Assembly (NCBI GenBank): GCA_024398055.1
Contig: CP073749.1
Span: forward strand, 2,728,594-2,792,593
Reading direction: 5' to 3'
Length of the DNA stretch: 64,000 bases
Source: a bacterium SCSIO 12741
GTDB taxonomy: Bacteria > Bacteroidota > Bacteroidia > Flavobacteriales_G > Salibacteraceae
The translations under genes and the position numbers were made by a program. A model generated the notes under the pieces. It was given only the letters and a program-made list of their open reading frames with translations, searched no databases and was not told the DNA's origin. Below, in pieces: positions 25,434 through 33,978 of this stretch. Positions within the stretch are counted from its first letter, which is position 1, and each line of letters begins with the position of its first letter.

Positions 25434-25796
25434 GTGGGATCCTGGAATATGGCGAATGGAAATACGGGTTATTATCCGATTTCCTATGGTCCTTATTCAC
25501 CCAGACAAACGTACTATCCGAATACCAGAACTTCTGGATTTGCGCCACAAGTGAGCTCAGCTTCCGATCCGGACCCTGTGCGACCCATTGTTTATCGTCC
25601 ACCTTCAAGAACGGAAAACTACCGGCCCAATCCAAATCCGGGGTATACTTTTCCAAATTCAAATAATCGCTACCAGACTCGCGGATCTACCCATGAGAAT
25701 TATACGCCCCAGGATACCATAACAGTACCCGTGGTGGAGCGACCAATTATGGAGGTAGCAATCCATCCACTCCACGTCCCACAGTTTCAGGTGTAA
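25434..25796 (+). CDS. Lipoprotein of unknown function, C-terminal part (split gene)
   Basis: A Pro/Tyr/Asn-rich continuation of the lipoprotein at 25030, open in this frame from about 25380. The sequence NGNTGYYPISYGPYSP, PIVYRPPSRTENYRPN and NPGYTFPNSNN is disordered, surface-protein-like and without an enzymatic motif. The GTG at 25434 is only the first start codon after the frameshift. Confidence 0.6.
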   Translation: MGSWNMANGNTGYYPISYGPYSPRQTYYPNTRTSGFAPQVSSASDPDPVRPIVYRPPSRTENYRPNPNPGYTFPNSNNRYQTRGSTHENYTPQDTITVPVVERPIMEVAIHPLHVPQFQV

Positions 25797-25810
25797 GAAG
25801 GAGGTAGCCG

Positions 25811-27301
25811 ATGTGGAAGCCTCGGTTTTTTCTGGCTGGAATTCTGATCTTTTCCTTTTGCCTTAGTTTTCCTTTTCTACAAGCTCAAAACAACGATGAC
25901 GCCATTCGATATGGCCAAACCGAGATTGGTGGAAGTGCTCGTTTTATTGGCATGTCCGGATCCTTTGGTGCCTTGGGTGCTGATCCTTCTGGAGCCAGTG
26001 TAAATCCAGGTGGATGGGGTGTGTTTCGAAGGGGAATGTCGTCTGCTGGATTAGCCGTCACCGGACAATCTCATACCACCGAGCACTACGGGTCTACTAA
26101 ATCGGCAAGTGGTTCGGGGGTGCGCCTGTCTCATTTGGATGTGGTTTTTTCGGGGCCTTTTCAAACCACCGATTTTAAAGGTGGAACCTTTGCTTTTGGT
26201 TACAAGAATAAAAACGATTTCTATTCGCACATCGTGTCAGAAGGAGTGAACAACGAAAGTTCCTATCTCGATCGATACTTGCTGGATGTAGTTGAAGAGC
26301 CTGGTCTTTTTGTGGAAGATATAGTAGCCTATTTTCCATTTGGTGCTGGTTTGGCCTGGGGAGCAGAGCTGTTGGATACGGCCAACGGGGAGTACTACCA
26401 TGCTAACCCTTGGTATGGCCAAGTTCAAGGTCGACGAGAGGAAGCGATGCGGGGCATGTCTGATTTTTACCTGGGAGCAGGAACCAATTTTCAAAACAAA
26501 TTGTACCTCGGGGCTACCTTGGGTTTTAGTTCCATTCGGTATCAAAACAAGTGGACCTATTACGAGATATTGCCCGAGGATGATACCAATTCAGTTCTTC
26601 GGAGCTGGAAAGAGGTGACCGAATTGTCTACTGCAGGTACCGGATTCTATTTTAAGCTGGGCGCCATTTTTCATTTGTCGAAGCAATGGAGAGCGGGGTT
26701 GGCATTTAACAGCCAGGAAAGGTTTCGACTTTCCGATAACTATACGGCCAGAATTGATGCTCACTGGAAAAACAAATCTCCCTCATTTGCAGAATCTCCC
26801 AAAGGGTATAACCAATACCGGTATTACTCTCCCTACAAGTTTGTGGGAAGTTTGGCCTGGGTCCGATACAAGGTGGGGTCCGTTAATTTAGATGTGGAGT
26901 ATGTGGATTACACCTCAATGCGTTACGCTTCAACCACCGGTTTTGAAATGGACTTTAGTGATGCCAATACGGAAATTGACACAACCTTTCAAGCCACTTT
27001 TAATTATAGGCTGGGAAGCGAATGGGTGTTTGGCCCTTTATCCTGGAGGGTGGGAGGTTCCTATTGGGGCAATCCCTATCGTCAATCGGGAAAAAATCGA
27101 AGTCAATGGGGAGCTTCTGTCGGGGTTGGCTATAAGTATGAAAAACTCTTTTTCGATTTGGGATACTCCTTTGCCCGTCGGGAGAATTCTCAGCAGTACC
27201 TTCATTACTCAGAGGGAGTTAAATTAGAGCCGACACGTGTTGATCGCAACTTTCATCAGGTGGTTCTTACCTTTGGATTCCGATTTGAGGAATACCTGTA
27301 A
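25811..27301 (+). CDS. FadL/OmpP1-like outer-membrane porin
   Basis: A 496-residue outer-membrane protein with a signal peptide (ends FLQAQ). It carries the Bacteroidota FadL/TodX-type N-terminal block DAIRYGQTEIGGSARFIGM, then FGALGADPSGASVNPGGWGVFR, which in FadL forms the plugging hatch. About fourteen amphipathic strands follow, and it ends VVLTFGFRFEEYL with a near-terminal aromatic. FadL relatives import hydrophobic compounds; the substrate here is unknown. It is paired with the upstream lipoprotein and followed by the shared terminator at 27309-27343. Confidence 0.8.
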   Translation: MWKPRFFLAGILIFSFCLSFPFLQAQNNDDAIRYGQTEIGGSARFIGMSGSFGALGADPSGASVNPGGWGVFRRGMSSAGLAVTGQSHTTEHYGSTKSASGSGVRLSHLDVVFSGPFQTTDFKGGTFAFGYKNKNDFYSHIVSEGVNNESSYLDRYLLDVVEEPGLFVEDIVAYFPFGAGLAWGAELLDTANGEYYHANPWYGQVQGRREEAMRGMSDFYLGAGTNFQNKLYLGATLGFSSIRYQNKWTYYEILPEDDTNSVLRSWKEVTELSTAGTGFYFKLGAIFHLSKQWRAGLAFNSQERFRLSDNYTARIDAHWKNKSPSFAESPKGYNQYRYYSPYKFVGSLAWVRYKVGSVNLDVEYVDYTSMRYASTTGFEMDFSDANTEIDTTFQATFNYRLGSEWVFGPLSWRVGGSYWGNPYRQSGKNRSQWGASVGVGYKYEKLFFDLGYSFARRENSQQYLHYSEGVKLEPTRVDRNFHQVVLTFGFRFEEYL

Positions 27302-27308
27302 ATCGGGC

Positions 27309-27343
27309 AAAAAAAAATCCCCCTGATCTACGACCAGAGGGAT
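27309..27343 (-). terminator. Intrinsic terminator of the nif3/zinc-ribbon operon
   Basis: On the minus strand, ATCCCTCTG pairs with CAGGGGGAT (one mismatch) across an 8-9 base loop and is followed by nine T. The hairpin also lies just after the FadL-like gene on the plus strand and may serve both directions. Confidence 0.8.
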
Positions 27344-27367
27344 TCTCTTATGTGTTTTTGGAGTAGT

Positions 27368-28150
27368 TTACATTTTAGCGAAAACTGCTTCCATTTTTTC
27401 AGATTCTTCGTTTGCCAAATCCTCATCTACCAAGATTCGACCACAGTGCTCGCTGAAAATGATTTTCTTACGGGCACGAATATCCAACTCACGCTGAGGA
27501 GGAACAATAAAGAAAGATCCTTGAGTAGCTCCGTCGATAACCGGTACAACAGCCAATTTGTTTTTAGCATTGTCGCGGATTCTGCGGTAAGCCGTAAGTA
27601 AACGCTCTTCGATGTTTACAGCATACTTATCGCTCAATTTAATCAAATCGTCTTCCTCTTTCTGGTTTTCAGCAATAATGCTGTCCAGCTCACCTTTTTT
27701 CACGGCGAGATCTTCTTTCTTCTCGCTAAGTTTACCATTAGCGATTTCCAGAATTTCTTGTTTATTGGCGATTTTGGCTTGAAACTCACGAATGCGTTTG
27801 TTGGCCAATTCAATTTCCAGTTCTTGGTACTCAACTTCTTTTGACAAAGCCTCAAACTCACGGTTGTTTTTCACATCCTTCAGTTGAGTTTTGTATTTCT
27901 TGATCTGAGCTTCAGAATCCTGAGAAGCGATTTTCTTATGACTGATTTCAGACTCCAATTGCTTGATTTCGTCTTCCAGCTGCTGAACCCGACCTTGTAC
28001 TTCGTTCAGTTCATCTTCCAGATTCTCTACTTCCTTAGGTAATTCACCTCGGGTAGAACGAATCAGGTTGATACGGGCGTCGATCAACTGCACGTCGTAC
28101 AATGAGCGCAATTTTTCTTCGATAGTAACCGTGCTTGATTTTTTAGCCAT
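27368..28150 (-). CDS. Coiled-coil protein of the C4-type zinc-ribbon family with degenerate ribbon
   Basis: A 260-residue protein, almost entirely coiled coil from about 35 to 175 (LEDELNEVQGRVQQLEDEIK and similar heptads). It ends in the conserved PPQRELDIRARKKIIF...CGRILVDE block of the Bacteroidota C4-type zinc-ribbon protein family. The four positions that normally hold zinc-binding Cys are Thr209, Ser212, Ser233 and Cys236, so three of four ligands are lost and zinc binding is unlikely. The function of the family is unknown. It starts 8 bases after the nif3 stop, so it is in one operon. Confidence 0.85.
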   Translation of the reverse strand: MAKKSSTVTIEEKLRSLYDVQLIDARINLIRSTRGELPKEVENLEDELNEVQGRVQQLEDEIKQLESEISHKKIASQDSEAQIKKYKTQLKDVKNNREFEALSKEVEYQELEIELANKRIREFQAKIANKQEILEIANGKLSEKKEDLAVKKGELDSIIAENQKEEDDLIKLSDKYAVNIEERLLTAYRRIRDNAKNKLAVVPVIDGATQGSFFIVPPQRELDIRARKKIIFSEHCGRILVDEDLANEESEKMEAVFAKM

Positions 28151-28158
28151 ACGCTTAA

Positions 28159-29253
28159 TTAAAAGTATTTTACAGGATTAGTATTTACCTCCGTCAAATG
28201 GGATGCAAATTTAGAAAAATTTTGCTTTAGATGCGATGCAATCAATTGGATCGTAAATTGCTCACTTTCAAAGTGCCCGATGTCTGCAATGATTAAATCG
28301 TCTTCAGCATCGAAGAATTCGTGGTATTTTACGTCGCCTGTGAGATAGAGGTCGGCACCTGCTCTTTTGGCTTGCCCAATCAGAAAGCTTCCAGCTCCAC
28401 CACACCAGGCAATTCGCTGAACTTTAGATTTTACCAAGGGAGTATGGCGAACAACCGGGACCTTGAATCTCTCTTTAAGCAGTGTAAGAAAAGCTTCAAC
28501 TTCCATGGGTTCACTCAAGTCGCCAACCATACCTGCACCCGTTGTGGGGTGCTCGTTCGCCAGGTTGTAGAGGTCCCAGGCGACTTCTTCGTACGGATGG
28601 GCCTTGAGCAAAGCAGAAATAATTTGATTTTTGGAGTAGGCCGGCAACACCACTTCGATGCGTACCTCTTCTTCCAGGTGTTCCTTTCCGATTTCTCCCA
28701 CATAGGGATTCGCAGATTCAGAGGCTCTGAAAGTTCCGGATCCCGCTTGATTAAAGGAGCAATGATCATATTGACCGATGTGGCCGGCACCGGCATCAAA
28801 TAAAGCTTGACGTACCTCTTCGGCTTGTTGTTTAGGACAAAATGTGACCAGCTTTTGCAAAAGGTCTTTTTTCGGGGCTAAAATTTTCGGGTTTTCAATG
28901 CCCAGTTTCTGGCCAATCTGAAAATTTACCCCTGTGGAAACGTGATCCAGATTGGTGTGGGTAGCATAAAGCACAATGTTGTTTTGAATCGCTTTGATAA
29001 CCGTGCGTTCCACGTAATTTTTTCCGGTCAACGACTTTAAACCTCGAAAAACTATAGGGTGATGAGATACAATGAGATTGCATCCTTTTTGAATGGCTTC
29101 ATCCACAATAGCTTCTGTACAATCCAAACTCACCAGAATTTCAGTGAGTTCCTGTTGGGTGTCTCCACAAATCACGCCGGCATTGTCGTAGGATTCCTGA
29201 AGTGCTGGAGGGGCCCATTTTTCGAGGGATCGAATGATTTCTTGAATCTTCAT
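28159..29253 (-). CDS. Nif3-like dinuclear metal-centre protein
   Basis: A 364-residue member of the Nif3/DUF34 (GTP cyclohydrolase I type 2-like) family, which forms toroidal hexamers with a two-metal site. Metal ligand motifs are present: IVSHHPIVFRGL, YATHTNLDHV and, at the end, IADIGHFESEQF. The length reflects the mid-protein PII/CutA-like insert (VVLPAYSKNQIISALLKAHPYEEVAWDLY) found in many bacteria. The promoter element ends only five bases before the ATG, suggesting a leaderless mRNA. The gene order nif3 - zinc ribbon, divergent from lpxK, is one I associate with Bacteroidota. Confidence 0.92.
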   Translation of the reverse strand: MKIQEIIRSLEKWAPPALQESYDNAGVICGDTQQELTEILVSLDCTEAIVDEAIQKGCNLIVSHHPIVFRGLKSLTGKNYVERTVIKAIQNNIVLYATHTNLDHVSTGVNFQIGQKLGIENPKILAPKKDLLQKLVTFCPKQQAEEVRQALFDAGAGHIGQYDHCSFNQAGSGTFRASESANPYVGEIGKEHLEEEVRIEVVLPAYSKNQIISALLKAHPYEEVAWDLYNLANEHPTTGAGMVGDLSEPMEVEAFLTLLKERFKVPVVRHTPLVKSKVQRIAWCGGAGSFLIGQAKRAGADLYLTGDVKYHEFFDAEDDLIIADIGHFESEQFTIQLIASHLKQNFSKFASHLTEVNTNPVKYF

Positions 29254-29257
29254 TTCA

Positions 29258-29265
29258 CAAACTTA
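29258..29265 (-). promoter_or_regulatory. Bacteroidota -7 promoter element of nif3
   Basis: Minus strand TAAGTTTG. Only four bases lie between it and the ATG at 29253, so transcription would begin at or next to the start codon. Confidence 0.5.
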
Positions 29266-29330
29266 TAAAACCTGATACAGCGGGAAAATGGAAAGGACAA
29301 TTTGGGTGAATTGAGCTACTCCAAATTGAA

Positions 29331-29338
29331 TAAATTTG
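29331..29338 (+). promoter_or_regulatory. Bacteroidota promoter of lpxK
   Basis: TAAATTTG at -7, with TTG at 29311-29313 (17-base spacer) as -33. The lpxK ATG is at 29347, so the leader is only a few bases. Confidence 0.65.
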
Positions 29339-29346
29339 TCAGCCCA

Positions 29347-30417
29347 ATGAAAGTACTACGGTTCATATTGCTACCCGTCTCCCTGTTGTACGCTGCTGTT
29401 GTTCTGGTGAGGAATTTTCTGTACGACATCGGAGTCTTTTCCAGCCAACGGTATACCTTCCCCTTAATCAATGTGGGGAACCTCGCTGCCGGTGGAACGG
29501 GTAAAAGTCCACATGTGGAGTATTTGTTGAAATTGCTTAGCAAAGACTATCGTTTTACATCCCTAAGTCGGGGGTACGGAAGAAAAACATCAGGTTTTGC
29601 CGAGGTTTTATCCGAATCCACGTTTGTAGAGTGCGGGGATGAACCGGTCATGATTAAATCCAATTACCCTGAGGTGCCGATTTTCGTTGATGGAAATCGC
29701 AGAAGAGGCCTTCGGGAAATTTTCAAGAAATACAGCGAAACACAAGGTGTTATTTTGGATGATGCATTCCAGCATCGATCAGTTACTCCAGGCCTTAATA
29801 TTCTATTGACCGATTACAGTCGACTATACATTCAGGATTTTGTTCTTCCAACCGGATATTTGCGTGAACCTCGCAGAGGTGCCAATCGGGCAGATATTAT
29901 TGTGGTGACTAAGTGTCCGGATATTTTTTCTCCGGTGGATGCCAGAGCCATTCGCAAAAGGTTAAAGGTTAAGCCCTACCAGTCGGTCTATTTTTCCTAC
30001 ATCAAATACGGGGCGCTAAAACCTGTTTATTCCTCTTTACCACCTTTTGAAGGTAAGTTGAATGCTCAGCTTTCTGTTCTCTTATTTACTGGAATAGCTA
30101 AGCCGGGTAACCTCTATTATAAGATCAAAAATTCCGTAAAGGAAGTAGAGCACTTGAGGTTTTCGGATCACCACGCTTTTGGAATGTCCGATATCAATCG
30201 AATAGTTTCGGGCTATGAAGGGCTGAAAGGGGAACGTAAAATTATTCTCACTACGGAGAAAGATTCCATTAGAATGCAACTACCAGGAATCCGGGAAATC
30301 CTGGAATCCTATCCTATATATTACTTGCCGATCGAAGTGACTTTCCACGGAAAAGATCAGCAGGAGTTTGACGAAAGAATCATTAATTATGTTGAAAGAA
30401 ATATCCAGTACAGCTGA
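29347..30417 (+). CDS. lpxK: Tetraacyldisaccharide 4'-kinase (LpxK)
   Basis: An inner-membrane-associated kinase that phosphorylates the 4' position of the lipid A disaccharide precursor. The 356-residue protein has an N-terminal hydrophobic anchor (LRFILLPVSLLYAAVVLVRN), then the modified Walker A INVGNLAAGGTGKSPHVEYL, SLSRGYGRKTSGF, GDEPVMI, GVILDDAFQHR and LPTGYLREP. All are LpxK hallmarks. The ATG at 29347 is chosen because the promoter lies at 29331. It overlaps the purine nucleoside phosphorylase gene by 29 bases. Confidence 0.95.
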   Translation: MKVLRFILLPVSLLYAAVVLVRNFLYDIGVFSSQRYTFPLINVGNLAAGGTGKSPHVEYLLKLLSKDYRFTSLSRGYGRKTSGFAEVLSESTFVECGDEPVMIKSNYPEVPIFVDGNRRRGLREIFKKYSETQGVILDDAFQHRSVTPGLNILLTDYSRLYIQDFVLPTGYLREPRRGANRADIIVVTKCPDIFSPVDARAIRKRLKVKPYQSVYFSYIKYGALKPVYSSLPPFEGKLNAQLSVLLFTGIAKPGNLYYKIKNSVKEVEHLRFSDHHAFGMSDINRIVSGYEGLKGERKIILTTEKDSIRMQLPGIREILESYPIYYLPIEVTFHGKDQQEFDERIINYVERNIQYS

Positions 30418-31207
30418 TTTCCTCCGGGAACAAACAGGGGAAAAGCCGGTTGTAGGGTTAGTTCTTGGATCCGGTTTGGGCAACTTGACGGACTCCATGG
30501 AAATTACCCATTCCTTTGATTATAAAGATATTCCAGGTTTTCCTGAAACGACGGTTGAAGGCCATGCCGGAAGGTTGGTGTTTGGTCGTTTAAATGGGAA
30601 GCCGGTTGTGGCCATGCAAGGGCGCTTCCATTACTACGAAGGGCATTCCATGCATACGCTTGTTTTCCCCATTCGGGTGATGGCAAAATTGGGAGTTAAG
30701 TATCTCTTTTTATCCAATGCTTCAGGTGGTGTGAATCCTGATTTTGAAATCGGAGATCTGATGATTCAGACGGATCATATTAACCTCTTTCCTTCTAATC
30801 CTCTTATGGGGCCAAATGAAGATGAGTTGGGTCCACGTTTTCCGGATATGAGTCAGTCCTATAATGCCAATCTAATTCAAATGGCTACGGATGCGGCCAA
30901 CAAACTCGGTATTAAAGTGCAGAAGGGTATTTATGCCGGAGTGAGTGGTCCTTGCCTGGAAACTCCTGCTGAGTACCATTACATTCGGGTGATCGGAGCC
31001 GACACGGTTGGGATGTCTACGGTACCAGAAGTAATCGCCGGTCACCACATGGGATTGGCTTGTTTTGCCATGTCGGTAATTACAGACTTGGGAGTGCCAG
31101 GTAAAATTGTGAAAGTAACCCACGAAGATGTGCAGCGTGCAGCCGAAGCGGCAGAGCCTAAAATGGCAGCTATTATCGGTGAAATGTTGGACCATTTACC
31201 TGACTGA
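30389..31207 (+). CDS. Purine nucleoside phosphorylase (trimeric, PNP class)
   Basis: A 272-residue enzyme that splits inosine or guanosine with phosphate into base and ribose 1-phosphate. Motifs: LVLGSGLGNL (phosphate loop), GHAGRLVFG, MQGRFHYYEGH, LSNASGGVNP, YAGVSGPCLETPAEYHY, and VGMSTVPEVIAG with the base-binding region. The start MLKEISSTADF at 30389 lies inside the end of lpxK, indicating coupling; the longer frame from 30368 is less likely. The role is purine salvage. Confidence 0.93.
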   Translation: MLKEISSTADFLREQTGEKPVVGLVLGSGLGNLTDSMEITHSFDYKDIPGFPETTVEGHAGRLVFGRLNGKPVVAMQGRFHYYEGHSMHTLVFPIRVMAKLGVKYLFLSNASGGVNPDFEIGDLMIQTDHINLFPSNPLMGPNEDELGPRFPDMSQSYNANLIQMATDAANKLGIKVQKGIYAGVSGPCLETPAEYHYIRVIGADTVGMSTVPEVIAGHHMGLACFAMSVITDLGVPGKIVKVTHEDVQRAAEAAEPKMAAIIGEMLDHLPD

Positions 31208-31259
31208 TAAAAGCTGTGAAAGAATGTTTTGGGCACTCCTTGAGAATGCACAACTCTGT

Positions 31260-31267
31260 TACCTTTG
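31260..31267 (+). promoter_or_regulatory. Bacteroidota promoter of gatB
   Basis: TACCTTTG with TTG at 31240-31242 (17-base spacer). The leader to the chosen start is about 60 bases and contains GGAGGG. Confidence 0.6.
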
Positions 31268-31336
31268 CAAACCTAATGAACTCCGCGCCCAGCCTTCATT
31301 GTGCCGGAGGGATTAATAGATGCCGGAATGTATAAA

Positions 31337-32782
31337 ATGTACGATAAATACGAGGCTGTAATTGGACTTGAAGTCCACGCTCAATTACAGACCGAGAGCA
31401 AGGCTTATTCTTCCGATCGGAATGAATATGGTGCAGCACCCAATTCCTTGGTAAGTGCCATTACCCTCGCTCATCCGGGAACTTTGCCTCGATTCAATAA
31501 AAAAACGTTGGAACATGCCATCCGATTGGGATTGGCTTGTGGATGTGAGATCCGGGAAGAGAACCGTTTTTCCAGAAAAAACTACTTCTACGCGGATATG
31601 CCTAAGGGGTATCAGATTACGCAGGACGATACTCCTATATGTAACGGTGGATCGGTGCGTATTCGATTAGAGGATGGCAGTGAAAAGGAAATTCACCTGA
31701 CCCGTATCCATATGGAGGAAGATTCCGGGAAAAGTATTCACGATCAGGATCCATTCAACACCTTAATTGACCTGAATCGTGCAGGCGTTCCTTTGGTGGA
31801 GATTGTAACGGAGCCAGACTTAAGAAGTGGAGAAGAAGCTTATCAGTATTTATCTGAGGTTAGAAAGCTCGTTCGTTACATGGATATCTGTGATGGTAAC
31901 ATGGAAGAAGGAAGTTTGCGTTGCGATGCCAATATTTCAGTAAAACTTCGCGAATCGGATAAATTTGGAATCAAGGTAGAGGTAAAAAACATGAACTCGA
32001 TGCGTAACGTTCAACGTGCTATTGAGTTTGAAATCAATCGCCAGATCGATTGCCTCGAAAATGGAGATGAAATCTTCATGGAAACCCGCTCTTTCGATGC
32101 TTTATCTGGAACTACAGCCAGTATGCGTAGTAAGGAAGAAGCCAATGATTACCGCTACTTCCCAGAACCTGATCTTCTACCGGTATTTGTTACCGAAAAA
32201 GACATTGAAGCCGTGCGTAGCAACATGCCGCCTTTACCATCGGATCTGTTTAAGAAATACACGAGTGAATTGGGCTTGTCAGAATACGACGCCGGCCTGA
32301 TCACCGATTCGAAGCCAATTGCCTTGTATTACGAGGAGCTGGTTGCTCATACCAAGCATTATAAGTCAGCTGCCAACTGGCTTATGGGTGAGGTGAAAGG
32401 GTATTTGAATGAAAAAGGATTGGGCGTAGATGAGTTCCCCATTTCTGCAGCTAACCTGGCCGCCCTTGTAAATTTGATTGCTGATGGCAAAGTGAGTAAC
32501 TCGGTAGCCAGCCAGAAGATTTACCCGGAATTGCTCAAGAACCCTGAAGAAGCACCCCAGTCGATTGCTGAAAAAAATAACTGGATTCAGGAAAGTAATG
32601 AAGATGCCTTGTTGGAATTTGTAGAAGCAGTGCTTCAAAACAATCCAGCTAAGGTCGAAGAGTACAAACAAGGGAAAAAAGGCCTCATTGGAATGTTTAT
32701 GGGTGAGGTGATGAAAATGTCCCGTGGAAAGGCTGACCCCAAATTGGCCAATAAAATGTTGAGAGAAAAACTGGAACAATAA
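31337..32782 (+). CDS. gatB: Aspartyl/glutamyl-tRNA amidotransferase subunit B
   Basis: GatB of the GatCAB complex, which amidates Glu-tRNA(Gln) and Asp-tRNA(Asn). The 481-residue protein carries YEAVIGLEVHAQLQTESKAY, HPGTLPRFNK, FSRKNYFYADMPKGYQ, HMEEDSGKS, LIDLNRAGVPLVEIVTEPD and DANISV, then the YqeY-like tail domain. Starts at 31301 (GTG), 31328 and 31337 are in frame; MYDKYEAVIGLE at 31337 fits the family best. The stop overlaps the next ATG by one base (TAATG). gatA and gatC are not in the window. Confidence 0.95.
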   Translation: MYDKYEAVIGLEVHAQLQTESKAYSSDRNEYGAAPNSLVSAITLAHPGTLPRFNKKTLEHAIRLGLACGCEIREENRFSRKNYFYADMPKGYQITQDDTPICNGGSVRIRLEDGSEKEIHLTRIHMEEDSGKSIHDQDPFNTLIDLNRAGVPLVEIVTEPDLRSGEEAYQYLSEVRKLVRYMDICDGNMEEGSLRCDANISVKLRESDKFGIKVEVKNMNSMRNVQRAIEFEINRQIDCLENGDEIFMETRSFDALSGTTASMRSKEEANDYRYFPEPDLLPVFVTEKDIEAVRSNMPPLPSDLFKKYTSELGLSEYDAGLITDSKPIALYYEELVAHTKHYKSAANWLMGEVKGYLNEKGLGVDEFPISAANLAALVNLIADGKVSNSVASQKIYPELLKNPEEAPQSIAEKNNWIQESNEDALLEFVEAVLQNNPAKVEEYKQGKKGLIGMFMGEVMKMSRGKADPKLANKMLREKLEQ

Positions 32783-33903
32783 TGAAGAAATTTGCCTTAA
32801 TCTTAATGGCAGCCGGAGTGGTTGCTGCTTGCAATACCAAGCCTGATGTAACGAGTCCTACCGGGACCATTCTAACGGGAAAACTCACAGGAGTTGAAGA
32901 AGGTAAATTCGTTGTTCTTCAGAAGTTGACTACCAACAATGTGGAGCCCATGGATACCTTGAAGATTGATGCCGAAGGAAACTATCGGATCGGTCCATCG
33001 GTGAATCAGTTGGGTTTTTACCGCTTGTTTGTGGCTAACAACAACTTTGTAAACGTCATTTTAGGCCCCAATGATACGGTAACCTTAAATGCTGATGCAT
33101 CCAAGTTGGAAGACAGTTATGAGGTGGTTAATTCAGAAGAGACGTCGAAACTGAAAGAATTTAATGACCTGTTTAATGGCTATGTGGAGCGTATTCAGGA
33201 AAACAACCGTCAGTTGCAAAACGCTCAAATGAATCAGGATTTTGCTCGCTATCAAACCCTGCAGGGAGCGCAACAGCAACTGCAGATTCAGGCGATGGAA
33301 GACATTAAGAAGTTTGTGGGTAACAACTCCAACTACCTGGCTTCATTGAGTGCTATTCGCCGCTTAGATCCGGAGCAGGAATTGGCTTTGTATGAAAAAG
33401 TAAGCGCTGGCTTGGAAAGCAAAATTTCCGGTGATCCATTGTTGACCGATTTCAATGAAATGATCGAACGCGTTAAGGCTTTGCAGGTTGGTGGTAAGTT
33501 GCCGGATATCAGCTTGCCCGATGAAAATGGAACTTCCAAGACGCTGTATTCCATGTTGGGTAAAGTGACCTTGGTTGATTTTTGGGCTGCCTGGTGTCGT
33601 CCATGTCGGGCGGAGAACCCCAATGTGGTAAGTACCTACAATCAGTTTAAGAGCAAAGGTTTTGATGTAATCGGTATTTCGCTGGATAAAAATAAGGAGC
33701 AATGGCAAGCTGCAATTGCCCAGGATAACCTCACGTGGACTCATTTGAGTGACCTCCAGCAATGGAATTCGGTAGCTTGTAAGGTTTATAATGTGAATGG
33801 TATTCCGGCGAACTTTCTGGTTGACGAAAACGGAACCATCCTCGCTCGCAACTTGAGAGGGCCAGACTTACCAGCTCGGGTAGCTGAACTGGTGGCCCAA
33901 TAG
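32782..33903 (+). CDS. TlpA-like thioredoxin lipoprotein with DUF4369 N-terminal domain
   Basis: A 373-residue lipoprotein (lipobox VVAAC, Cys17). Residues 25-120 form the beta-rich DUF4369 domain (ILTGKLTGVEEGKFVVLQ), a helical linker rich in Gln follows, and a TlpA/ResA-like thioredoxin domain occupies the rest with the redox motif WCRPC near residue 270 and cis-Pro GIPANFLVDENG. It would reduce or exchange disulfides in the periplasm. It is translationally coupled to gatB by a one-base overlap, which probably reflects shared transcription rather than shared function. Confidence 0.88.
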   Translation: MKKFALILMAAGVVAACNTKPDVTSPTGTILTGKLTGVEEGKFVVLQKLTTNNVEPMDTLKIDAEGNYRIGPSVNQLGFYRLFVANNNFVNVILGPNDTVTLNADASKLEDSYEVVNSEETSKLKEFNDLFNGYVERIQENNRQLQNAQMNQDFARYQTLQGAQQQLQIQAMEDIKKFVGNNSNYLASLSAIRRLDPEQELALYEKVSAGLESKISGDPLLTDFNEMIERVKALQVGGKLPDISLPDENGTSKTLYSMLGKVTLVDFWAAWCRPCRAENPNVVSTYNQFKSKGFDVIGISLDKNKEQWQAAIAQDNLTWTHLSDLQQWNSVACKVYNVNGIPANFLVDENGTILARNLRGPDLPARVAELVAQ

Positions 33904-33978
33904 GCCTGTCTGCTCTTCTTTTTGGAGACCTTGTCTTCAAATTCCTCCAAATTCATTTAGGGGTGTTATTTTTAGGCC

